From Flavobacteriaceae bacterium (GTDB lineage: Bacteria; Bacteroidota; Bacteroidia; Flavobacteriales; Flavobacteriaceae): DNA of 64,000 nucleotides. This document shows positions 18,201-25,725 of this stretch, in pieces (position 1 is the stretch's first letter; each line of letters begins with the position of its first letter). The stretch is from assembly GCA_026709415.1 (NCBI GenBank), contig JAPOSZ010000027.1, forward strand, positions 62,001-126,000, read 5' to 3'. The position numbers and the translations under genes are program-made. Under the pieces are notes generated by a model that saw nothing but the letters and a program-made list of their open reading frames with translations, did no database searches and was not told the origin of the DNA.

Positions 18201-19360
18201 ATCCATAAATTGCCCCCATTGTCCTCCACCATGGCACTGATCACATTATAACTAATGGTGTTTTCAGAAAGGGGATTATGAAAGTAATGCTTAAATATAT
18301 CGGCTTGAGGTTGTAAAATATTCAGACCACCAAAATGCGTCCCTATCCAAACAATATTTGTATCGTCTATATACAATGATCTAATCGAATTATGAGATAG
18401 ACTTCTTGGTCTTGTTGGATCATTTTTGATCACCGTTATGTCTCCACTATCCATGTCGATATAATTCAACCCATTATAAGTTCCTATCCACAGATTTCTC
18501 ATTTCATCCAAACCCATGGTTCTGATAATTTGATTTGAAAGTGTCTCATTGGTTGAAAAAGCCTGTTCAAATCTTTGGAAAGCTTGATCATCGTTTAGAA
18601 TGTATAACCCATCCCCCGTTCCAATCCACAGAGATTCATCAATCTTTAAAATGGCTCTTACGTCTCTATTGTTGTCCGCATGCTCAAATGGCGAGGTGAA
18701 AGTATTTTCTGAACCTTGACTTAATCGATTTAATCCTCCATATTTTGTTCCTATCCATAAATTTTGATCAGCATCTTCATAAAGCGTATTGATATGATTG
18801 TTGCTGATGGATTTTTGGTTTGTCACATCCGACTTGTGTCGTAAAAATTGATCCGATCCTTTGATTCTTTTGTTGAGTCCATTTGTAGTCCCTATCCATA
18901 AATCACCATTGCTTCTGACCAAAGTCGATAACACATGATTATCTGATAGGGATCGTTGGTCTTCTGCGTCAAAATAAAAGTGGTGGTAACTCTCTGTTTT
19001 GCGGTCAAATGAAAATAAGCCGTTGGTTGTTCCTATCCACAAAACACCATCCAAATCTTCTGAAATAGAATTGACGACATGCCCCGTTAAATGAGGAATC
19101 TTTTGATTGTAACTGATAAACTCATATCCATCGAATCGGTTTAGTCCATCCTTTGTTCCGATCCACATAAAACCATCACTGTCTTTAAAAATCGACATGA
19201 TGCTACCCTGAGATAACCCGTCTTTAACCAATAAATGTTTGAAATTAAAATGTTCCGTATTTTGGGCATTGGATAATTGGAAACAAGTCGTACTGATAAA
19301 CAATAGTGCACTAAATAACAGTGTTTTTTTATGAATTGAGATTGCATGAAAAAAATTCAT
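15257..19360 (-). CDS. Hybrid two-component sensor/AraC regulator (HTCS)
   Basis: A one-protein signalling system of about 1367 residues from the ATG at 19360; a TTG at 19423 and an ATG at 19387 are upstream in frame. I prefer 19360 because it gives a normal signal peptide ending LSNA-Q. The periplasmic part has many propeller repeats of the LWIGT-x-GLNR kind plus a Y_Y_Y domain. One membrane helix (LAYIIYGIVFILLVLGV) leads to a histidine kinase with H855 in IAHDFRTPL, an ATPase domain, a receiver with phospho-acceptor D1162 in IISDIMMP, and an AraC helix-turn-helix. Such proteins sense oligosaccharides and switch on polysaccharide-utilisation genes. It is divergent from kduI, its likely target. 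Confidence 0.93.
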   Translation of the reverse strand: MNFFHAISIHKKTLLFSALLFISTTCFQLSNAQNTEHFNFKHLLVKDGLSQGSIMSIFKDSDGFMWIGTKDGLNRFDGYEFISYNQKIPHLTGHVVNSISEDLDGVLWIGTTNGLFSFDRKTESYHHFYFDAEDQRSLSDNHVLSTLVRSNGDLWIGTTNGLNKRIKGSDQFLRHKSDVTNQKSISNNHINTLYEDADQNLWIGTKYGGLNRLSQGSENTFTSPFEHADNNRDVRAILKIDESLWIGTGDGLYILNDDQAFQRFEQAFSTNETLSNQIIRTMGLDEMRNLWIGTYNGLNYIDMDSGDITVIKNDPTRPRSLSHNSIRSLYIDDTNIVWIGTHFGGLNILQPQADIFKHYFHNPLSENTISYNVISAMVEDNGGNLWIGTEGGGLNYYDFQNESFNQITSFANGSIEAQTIKSLLLDSENNLWIGTHSNGLLKLDLNQNRMEKFEFDQGIRYFYSGQKSIIELYEDLDSKIWAATNSGLFRFDQSFTDVEKIDLNHDNVVVNSILRDSKENLWLGTQNFGLILYDSEKLTFYQSNEYPNTINHNTINDIHEDENGHLWIGSNGGLNAFSFKNGQLVDVKTSHGDTNNIVYRIEEDYLNHLWLSSPASLTKYNPKDDTFEVYDLRNELPISEFNKSSSFEHSNNQLFFGGFNGLLSFDPQRLINSQNIPSIQLKRLKLFNKEIAVGDESGILSQPLTQTDTIEFRPRQNIFTIEYAALNYREMGTTQYAYKLEGLETDWNYVGQRRFASYSNLSPGTYTFKVKAANKNGLWDDQYASLTIIKNPFIWLTPLAYIIYGIVFILLVLGVRKYFLIKLNLENKLKLEKLEKQQLENLNKLELQYFTNIAHDFRTPLTLILGPLQELKSKIKNMEYVYHLELIRKNVNLMLRLINQLMDFRKLSTGKMSLVVKYDYFLPCIENIALSFKHLAITSEVKYSVNSDISNIEIWYDKDKIEKVMYNLLSNAFKHTERGGVIKIEAHQKERDKKEWIDIKVYNTGGGINHADKENIFNRFYQANQEPDIKKSGSGIGLSFVKDLVQLHQGKISMDSQVGKYTSFTVSIPAFDAYQNEDKVSVKMQSDINFKIYKGIFEAESTNGADVPNLEKTKILVVEDEDELRKFISLIFSSKYDVLTASNGKEGIEIAKKELPDLIISDIMMPEVSGIDLCKELKSNSKTNHIPIVLITARVGDKTQIDSYEIGADDFITKPFDIQVIKSKVSNLINTKMNIIDYSRQRILLNKNDINNSTSQQQFFIRLSEYLRKNIEDPDLNVQKTSKALGLSRVHLYRRVKAITGKSPNQFIRDFRLSVAVELLKQKRYNVNEVCYKTGFRDVTYFRKCFKEKFNVAASYYLNQTGELIIN

Positions 19361-19653
19361 GAACATTAAATGCACAAAAAATTTCATATGGCCATGAGAT
19401 ATTGCGAGGGAAATTGTTTTCAATAATACATTATCTCGGCTTATAAAATTAATGATAACGGAAAAGACCCATTTTGATTTGATTGAAATGTGATAAATCA
19501 GCTCCTTGGATTCTTAAAATTCATCGCTCAAATTAGACAAATATTTTACTATCATGGTTTTGGTATCAATTCTTTTTCAATTTAGTATCAATATCTAATG
19601 CTGATTTTGCAGCCAAACTTTTTATTTTCGACGCCGATAAAAAACCCTTTTCT

Positions 19654-20484
19654 ATGACCCATTATGAGTTTCGATATAGTGCGCATCCAAGAGATGTTGA
19701 CACCTATTCTACTGAAGAATTAAGAAAGCATTTTTTAATTGACAATTTATTTTCAAAAGACCAAATCCATTGGACATATACCATGTACGATCGTTATATT
19801 GTTGGTGGGGCCTTACCCAGAACCATCGACTTGAAACTGGAGACGATACCCTATTTAAAAGCAGACCGTTTTCTCGATCGAAGAGAAATGGGAATCATCA
19901 ATGTTGGCGGCAAGGGTTCCATTAAAGTGGATGGAGATATTTTTGAATTAAATCATAAAGAAGCTTTATACATTGCCAAAGGCACGAAAAATGTCATCTT
20001 TGAAAGAGGTGAAAATCCCGTTTATTATATCAATTCTGCACCGGCACATCATCGATATAAAACAACAAAAGTTGGTAAATCTCAAGCAGAAATTGTTGAA
20101 TTAGGGGACTCCCTTTTATCTAATCAAAGAACGATCTATAAATTGATTGTCAATTCTATTGTTCCCACTTGCCAACTGCAAATGGGATTAACTGAATTAA
20201 AACCTGGGAGTGTGTGGAATACCATGCCAGCACACACTCATGAAAGAAGAATGGAGATTTATTTTTATTTCGAATTACTCAAAGAACAGACAGTGTGCCA
20301 TTTTATGGGGCAACCCCAACAAACCAGACATCTTTTTGTTCAAAATCATCAAGCGGTGATTTCACCGGAATGGTCCATTCACTGTGGAGCGGGCACCTCC
20401 AATTATACCTTTATCTGGGCTATGGCTGGAGAAAACTTAGATTATTCTGACATGGATGTCTGCCCAGTGGACAAACTGCGCTAA
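19654..20484 (+). CDS. kduI: 5-dehydro-4-deoxy-D-glucuronate isomerase
   Basis: A 276-residue protein, the usual KduI length. Metal ligands are visible as H194 and H196 in PAHTHERRM, E201, and H243 in WSIHCG; the aromatic stretch EIYFYF follows. It converts 5-keto-4-deoxyuronate, released from unsaturated uronides of pectin or glycosaminoglycans, to 2,5-diketo-3-deoxygluconate, the substrate of KduD. It is divergent from the hybrid sensor gene, which may control it. A DNA methyltransferase gene separates it from kduD, and a terminator hairpin directly follows, so it is probably transcribed alone. Confidence 0.93.
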   Translation: MTHYEFRYSAHPRDVDTYSTEELRKHFLIDNLFSKDQIHWTYTMYDRYIVGGALPRTIDLKLETIPYLKADRFLDRREMGIINVGGKGSIKVDGDIFELNHKEALYIAKGTKNVIFERGENPVYYINSAPAHHRYKTTKVGKSQAEIVELGDSLLSNQRTIYKLIVNSIVPTCQLQMGLTELKPGSVWNTMPAHTHERRMEIYFYFELLKEQTVCHFMGQPQQTRHLFVQNHQAVISPEWSIHCGAGTSNYTFIWAMAGENLDYSDMDVCPVDKLR

Positions 20485-20510
20485 AAACCAACCGATTCAG
20501 ATTGGTTTTT
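20483..20510 (+). terminator. Intrinsic terminator after kduI
   Basis: The inverted repeat AAAAACCAA / TTGGTTTTT (nine pairs, ten-base loop) overlaps the kduI stop codon and ends in a run of T. It fits a Rho-independent terminator and would separate kduI from the methyltransferase. Confidence 0.7.
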
Positions 20511-20587
20511 GTCAAATTCATCGAATAATGGTTTGTTGATGTATCCTTAATTTTGGAGATACAAAGAGTCCTTTCAATACATCAGAT

Positions 20588-21388
20588 ATGCAATTTTTAG
20601 AGATTAATAAAATTCATCATATCGATTTTTTTGATGCCGTATCTCGAATCAAAAATGATAGTATTGATTTGATTGTTTGTGATGGTCCTTATGGAGTTAC
20701 GGATAATGATTGGGACAAAATCAACCCTATTCAAGATTATAACCTTCGTCTCATACAGATTTTTGAAAGCAAACTGAAACAAGGGGGTGCCTTATATTTA
20801 TTTGGAAAACAAGGTTGTATTGATTTTATTGACTACCGGCCCTATCTTTCTCTTCAATCAAAAATTATATGGTATCAACCTAGTCGATTAGCACAAGAAA
20901 GGAAGAATTTCACAAATAATTACGATCTCATTTGTTATTTCACTAAAGGAAAGCATCCCAATACATTTAATCTTGATGACATCAGAGTTCCTCAATTAGT
21001 TGAATTAGAACATCGGCTCAGATGCGAAAAAGTATCTTCAGTGACTAATGGGAAGTATGGTAAAACAAAATTTAATGATAAAGGAAAAAATCCCGGGAAT
21101 GTATGGGGAGACATCAAACAATTAACATATAAATCAAAAGAATTGTTGAGCAGAGAGGTTTTAAACACGATACAAAAGCCCGAAAAACTTATGGAACGAT
21201 TCATTAAAGCTAGTTCCAACGAAGGAGATTTGGTGCTGGATCCTTTCTGTGGTGTGGGTACTTGTCCTCTAGTTTGCAAAAAACTTAACCGGAGATTTAT
21301 CGGCATTGAACAAAACACCGATTTTATTGAATTAGGAAGAAATAGATTATTGGAATTCGAAGGGGATAAACAATCAATGATAGCTTAA
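20588..21388 (+). CDS. Orphan DNA methyltransferase (beta class)
   Basis: A 266-residue protein of the N6/N4 amino-methyltransferase family. Motif IV comes first, as DLIVCDGPYG (DGPY at 32-35), and the AdoMet-binding motif DPFCGVGT is at 218-225, followed by RRFIGIEQN; this order is the beta class. Motif IV is usually (D/N/S)PP(Y/F/W), so G replaces the first proline. I see no restriction partner, so it looks like an orphan that marks DNA. It lies 103 bases after kduI and 26 bases before kduD, splitting a pair that is normally adjacent; it may share a transcript with kduD. Confidence 0.82.
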   Translation: MQFLEINKIHHIDFFDAVSRIKNDSIDLIVCDGPYGVTDNDWDKINPIQDYNLRLIQIFESKLKQGGALYLFGKQGCIDFIDYRPYLSLQSKIIWYQPSRLAQERKNFTNNYDLICYFTKGKHPNTFNLDDIRVPQLVELEHRLRCEKVSSVTNGKYGKTKFNDKGKNPGNVWGDIKQLTYKSKELLSREVLNTIQKPEKLMERFIKASSNEGDLVLDPFCGVGTCPLVCKKLNRRFIGIEQNTDFIELGRNRLLEFEGDKQSMIA

Positions 21389-21414
21389 CATTGAAGCAAC
21401 ATTAAATAAATAAT

Positions 21415-22185
21415 ATGGGAATACTACAAAATTTTAATCTCGATGGAAAAACCGCACTTGTCACTGGGTGTAAAAGAGGCATTGGTAAAGCCATAGCTAT
21501 TGGTCTGGCAGAGGCTGGGGCTGATATTATTGGCGTTAGTGCTAGTTTAGAAAAATCAGAAAGTGATGTTGAAAAAGAGATCCATCGCTTAGGTAAAAAA
21601 TTTCATGCATACCAATGTGATTTTAGAAATAGAAAACAACTATACTCGTTTATTCATCAAATTAAATCCGAGTTTTCTAAAATCGATATTCTAGTGAATA
21701 ACGCCGGAACCATTCGACGAGCTCCAGCGGCGGAACACTCCGATGAATACTGGGATGAAGTCATAGAGGTCAATCAAACTTCTCAATTTATTTTATCCAG
21801 AGCCTTTGGAAAATCCATGTTAGAACAGAACTATGGTAAAATCATCTTTATAGCCTCTCTTTTAACGTTTCAGGGCGGTATCACCGTTCCTGGATATGCA
21901 GCCAGTAAAGGAGCTATTGGACAGTTAACAAAAGCTCTTGCCAATGAGTGGGCAAGCAAAGGATTGAACGTCAATGCGATAGCCCCTGGATACATAGCCA
22001 CTGACAATACCAAAGCATTAAGAGAAGATGGGAAACGAAATCAATCCATTCTAGAAAGAATTCCTGCTAATCGTTGGGGGAATCCCAATGATTTGGTTGG
22101 AGCGGCTATTTTTTTGGCTTCTGAAGCTTCTTCATATGTTCATGGAAATGTATTGTTAGTTGATGGCGGTTGGATGGGGAGATAA
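21415..22185 (+). CDS. kduD: 2-deoxy-D-gluconate/2-dehydro-3-deoxygluconate 5-dehydrogenase
   Basis: A 256-residue short-chain dehydrogenase. The nucleotide motif TGCKRGIG is at 17-24, NNAG at 95-98, and the catalytic S148, Y161 and K165 (YAASK) are present. It reduces 2,5-diketo-3-deoxygluconate made by KduI to 2-keto-3-deoxygluconate with NAD(P)H. The assignment relies on full-length similarity to KduD-like sequences and on kduI nearby; other short-chain dehydrogenases share the same motifs. It starts 26 bases after the orphan methyltransferase. Confidence 0.88.
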   Translation: MGILQNFNLDGKTALVTGCKRGIGKAIAIGLAEAGADIIGVSASLEKSESDVEKEIHRLGKKFHAYQCDFRNRKQLYSFIHQIKSEFSKIDILVNNAGTIRRAPAAEHSDEYWDEVIEVNQTSQFILSRAFGKSMLEQNYGKIIFIASLLTFQGGITVPGYAASKGAIGQLTKALANEWASKGLNVNAIAPGYIATDNTKALREDGKRNQSILERIPANRWGNPNDLVGAAIFLASEASSYVHGNVLLVDGGWMGR

Positions 22186-22423
22186 AAACTTGAAAAACTA
22201 GTCTGCTGACTTGAAATTATCTTCATGTTTTTCGGGATTCTTCCCCAAATATCCAAAGAAGATTGTTTTTGGTTGTGTTTCTTTAACTTCGATAAATAAT
22301 CTACCTTTTAAGTCCAATACCACCCAATGCAATATCAACAGCTCAAATTAAAGAAAAATTCGCATTCAGCTAAGGGTTTTTTGGAAATTTGTATGATAAG
22401 AAAAGTAATCGAACTACAAGAAC

Positions 22424-23686
22424 ATGAGCACTGCAACAGTCGAGTTCGTTGGGGATATTCCTCATAGTTTAGTTGTAAATAACGGCGATCGGTTCCTATT
22501 CATAAGCAAGGACCAACGCACGTATACTCACAGTATTCATAAGTATCCAGCCAAGTTCTTCCCAGAACTGCCTCGTTGGATGATTAAGCGGTATTCCTCT
22601 TTGGGAGATACCATTCTCGATCCTTTCATGGGGAGTGGCACAACCAATTTAGAAGCCTCCATCTTGGGTAGAAATAGCATTGGAATTGATATCGATCCGT
22701 TTTCTAAAATGCTTGCTCGAGTTAAAACGACCCCTCTATCAAATAATGAAATTCAATGCGCTTGGGAGAAACTTTATACACATGTCATCCATTATCAAGA
22801 ACCTTCAAATCTTGATGGCGTTCCTAACTTCCCTTATCGAGACCATTGGTTCCAAGAATTTATGTTGAAAGAATTAGCTCACATCAAAACGGGAATAGAA
22901 AATTTAAGTTGTCGGGAAGAAATGAAAAATTTTTTTAGAGTATGTTTTTCGTCCATCATTCGACAAGTATCAGAGGCCGATAATCATTGTACTCGAACCG
23001 TTATTCGCAAAAAGCTCCAAAAGAAAGTGAATCGTAGAATGGGGATTCATCTTTTTATAAAAAAAACCAAGCATGCCATGTTAGGGATGAATTCACTTAG
23101 CGAACTATGTCCTAAAGGTTTGGTCCTAGTACCTGATGACTGCGATGCTAGAAGTATGCCATCAATACAAGATGAAACAATAGATATGGCTTTGACATCT
23201 CCACCTTATGTTAATGCAGTAGACTATCCAAGAACACACCAACTAGAACTCTACTGGTTAGGACTAGCACATGGATCTTTACAAACCCTCAAAAAACGAC
23301 ATGTGGGAACTGAATCTGTTTCAGTCTCAGATTATAAAGACTTACATTCGACGGGATGCCATCCTGCAGACACCGTCATCGCAAAGATTTATCATAAAGA
23401 TCCTAGAAGAGCTTTCATAGCAACAAAGTATTTATGGGATATGTTTGATAATCTTCAAGAAGTATTCCGTGTTTTAAAATCAAAAGCAACCTATATTATA
23501 GTCGTAGGCAATAACATGATTCGTCAAATTCCATTTGAGACATGGAAATACCTGATAGACTACGCAACCCAGTTAGGCTATGATTTGGAATCTCACTTCG
23601 TTTCGGAAATCATTAACCACTATATAAAGGTTCCTCGAAAAGAGCGAATTAATGATGATCATGTGATCATTCTCCGAAAGCCATGA
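22424..23686 (+). CDS. Type II DNA methyltransferase (TSPPY)
   Basis: A 420-residue methyltransferase. HKYPAKFFPELPRWMI (39-54) is a signature of this group, the AdoMet motif DPFMGSGT is at 66-73, and catalytic TSPPY at 258-262. The S-PP-Y form favours N4-cytosine methylation, though adenine cannot be excluded. It overlaps the next gene by four bases (ATGA), and that gene encodes a nuclease-like protein, so this is the modification half of a type II restriction pair. It stands about 240 bases after kduD and is probably a separate transcription unit. Confidence 0.85.
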   Translation: MSTATVEFVGDIPHSLVVNNGDRFLFISKDQRTYTHSIHKYPAKFFPELPRWMIKRYSSLGDTILDPFMGSGTTNLEASILGRNSIGIDIDPFSKMLARVKTTPLSNNEIQCAWEKLYTHVIHYQEPSNLDGVPNFPYRDHWFQEFMLKELAHIKTGIENLSCREEMKNFFRVCFSSIIRQVSEADNHCTRTVIRKKLQKKVNRRMGIHLFIKKTKHAMLGMNSLSELCPKGLVLVPDDCDARSMPSIQDETIDMALTSPPYVNAVDYPRTHQLELYWLGLAHGSLQTLKKRHVGTESVSVSDYKDLHSTGCHPADTVIAKIYHKDPRRAFIATKYLWDMFDNLQEVFRVLKSKATYIIVVGNNMIRQIPFETWKYLIDYATQLGYDLESHFVSEIINHYIKVPRKERINDDHVIILRKP

Positions 23687-24189
23687 ATGTTGAGGAGAAA
23701 GTAATTATGGGGAGGCAAGCCTCAGCTAAAGGATTTGCCAATGAAAGTAGATTACTAGCAGCACTTCTTGATCGAGGCTTTAATGCATCCAATGTCGATT
23801 TACCTCACTCTACCTATGACATCGTTGTTGAACTTATTGAAGGCCCTCTTATCCGCATACAAGCAAAAACAATTGGAAAGGCCAATAGCATCAAATTCAC
23901 TGGAGGAACAAGAGGAGGTGTTGATCGAGAATACAAAAGCGGTGTCAAGTCTTACACACAAGACACGACGACATCAGATATTGTGGTTGGAGTTAGAAGT
24001 AAAAAAATGAATGGAGATGAAGGGGTTGATTTCTATTTTGTGTCTACGCTATTAATTGAATTATTCGAGCAGAAAAGCATTTCAGCAAATAAAGTTGAAA
24101 AATGGAAAAATCAATGGGAGATACTCGTCGAGTGTCAGAATCTAGAATTTGTGAAAAAGACATTTCGTGATTTATATAAAAAATCATGA
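23683..24189 (+). CDS. Putative restriction endonuclease of the PD-(D/E)XK fold
   Basis: A 168-residue protein. The N-terminus AKGFANESRLLAALLDRGF resembles the first helix of small PD-(D/E)XK nucleases (E21), followed by STYDIVVELIEGPLIRIQAKT, where D46 and Q60-x-K62 form a D...QxK variant of the catalytic centre. The next stretch, with glycines, arginines and a tyrosine, is also seen in such nucleases. It starts inside the methyltransferase stop, so the two are translationally coupled. By position it is the restriction partner; the cut site is unknown. A housekeeping nuclease is less likely. Confidence 0.65.
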   Translation: MNVEEKVIMGRQASAKGFANESRLLAALLDRGFNASNVDLPHSTYDIVVELIEGPLIRIQAKTIGKANSIKFTGGTRGGVDREYKSGVKSYTQDTTTSDIVVGVRSKKMNGDEGVDFYFVSTLLIELFEQKSISANKVEKWKNQWEILVECQNLEFVKKTFRDLYKKS

Positions 24190-24456
24190 AACAAAGAGAA
24201 CTACATCGAATGCCTCACGCTACATAGCATTTATTTCTCACATGTTCCACGATCAAGTGTCCTATGGCCCACGTTGTCTCTTGCAATTACAGACATAAAT
24301 AAAGGCTTAACTTTTGGAAAATAACCCTATGACTTATAACTTTGGCTTTCAACAACGAATGACAAAATCTTCATAAGAAATTGCAAACGTTCGAGCTAAT
24401 CGTACAAATTTTGAGTTCAATCTCCTTTATCCACAAATCATACATCGCTAATTCTG

Positions 24457-25725
24457 ATGCATTTTAAATTTCTACATACCGCTGATATTCATTTGGATAG
24501 TCCACTTAGAGGATTGGAGCGTTATGAAGGGGCTCCCGTTAATGAGATACGAGGGTCCATTCGCCAAGCTTTCGATCATCTAATCGATTTGGCCATTGAA
24601 GAACAGGTCGCATTTGTTTTGATTGCCGGTGATTTATATGATGGCGACTGGAAAGATTATAATACGGCCTTATACTTCAATAAATGCATGTCCAAATTGA
24701 ACAACCATGGTATCAAAGTGTTTCTCATCCGTGGAAATCATGATGCCGCCAGTTTAATGACCAAGCATCTTCGATTACCTGAAAATGTTACTTTATTTTC
24801 AACCAAAAAACCTCAGCAAATCGTTTTAGAAGACTTGAATGTTTGCATACATGGACAGAGTTATGCCAATCGTTCTGTTCAAGAAAATCTTTCGGTAAAT
24901 TATCCACTAGGAAATTCTAAGTTTTTCAACATTGGAGTGTTACATACTAGTTTGGATGGTCGAGAAGGACATGATCATTATGCCCCTTGTTCTGTTGATG
25001 ATCTGCAGTCAAAAGGCTATCAATATTGGGCTCTCGGTCATATTCACAAACGTGAAATAGTCAGCAAAGATCCGTGGATCGTATTTTCTGGAAATATTCA
25101 AGGGAGACATATTGGTGAACAAGGATCCAAGGGATGTACTCTCGTTACTGTGGAGCATGGAGAAATCGCAAATGTTAAACACCATACACTTGATGTGATG
25201 CGTTGGAAACTTTTGGAAGTGGATGTTTCCAATTGCCATTCAGTAGACAATGCTTGCGAATTGTTACGAGATGAATTAATCGAAGAATTGAATCGTAATC
25301 ATGGTTTGCTTTTAGCTATTCGACTGGTCTTTAAGGGCGTATCTCCCATTCATTCCAAATTCTCTAAAAACCAAGAGCAACTTATTAGTGATTTGAGAGC
25401 ACTAGTGACGGAAATTGATCATGAAAGAGTTTGGTTAGAAAAAATCTATTTCAACACAAAAGCACCAACATCCATAGAAGCCATTTTCGAACGTAATGAT
25501 GCTCTTTCTGAATTATTGCATTCTATTGAGAACATTGAATTCCATGACATGGAACGTATCGGACTGTTTCATGAATTAGATGACCTTAACGCAAAACTTC
25601 CAAGAGAAATTAAAGAAAGAAATGATTTTTTAGAGTATAACAATGAAACTTCTGTTAAAAAAGCCCTCCAAGAGACTAAAAATTTTTTGATTCAAAAATT
25701 ATTGAATGTTGAAATAGAAAAATGA
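24457..25725 (+). CDS. SbcD-like DNA exonuclease subunit (YhaO family)
   Basis: A 422-residue metallophosphoesterase. Metal-binding motifs are D10 and H12 in HTADIHLDSP, then LIAGDLYDGD, RGNHD and a GHIH motif in YWALGHIHK. This is the Mre11/SbcD nuclease fold with a longer C-terminal part, as in Bacillus YhaO. It works with the ATPase encoded by the next gene, which overlaps it by four bases (ATGA), in processing DNA ends or hairpins in the cytoplasm. Confidence 0.88.
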   Translation: MHFKFLHTADIHLDSPLRGLERYEGAPVNEIRGSIRQAFDHLIDLAIEEQVAFVLIAGDLYDGDWKDYNTALYFNKCMSKLNNHGIKVFLIRGNHDAASLMTKHLRLPENVTLFSTKKPQQIVLEDLNVCIHGQSYANRSVQENLSVNYPLGNSKFFNIGVLHTSLDGREGHDHYAPCSVDDLQSKGYQYWALGHIHKREIVSKDPWIVFSGNIQGRHIGEQGSKGCTLVTVEHGEIANVKHHTLDVMRWKLLEVDVSNCHSVDNACELLRDELIEELNRNHGLLLAIRLVFKGVSPIHSKFSKNQEQLISDLRALVTEIDHERVWLEKIYFNTKAPTSIEAIFERNDALSELLHSIENIEFHDMERIGLFHELDDLNAKLPREIKERNDFLEYNNETSVKKALQETKNFLIQKLLNVEIEK

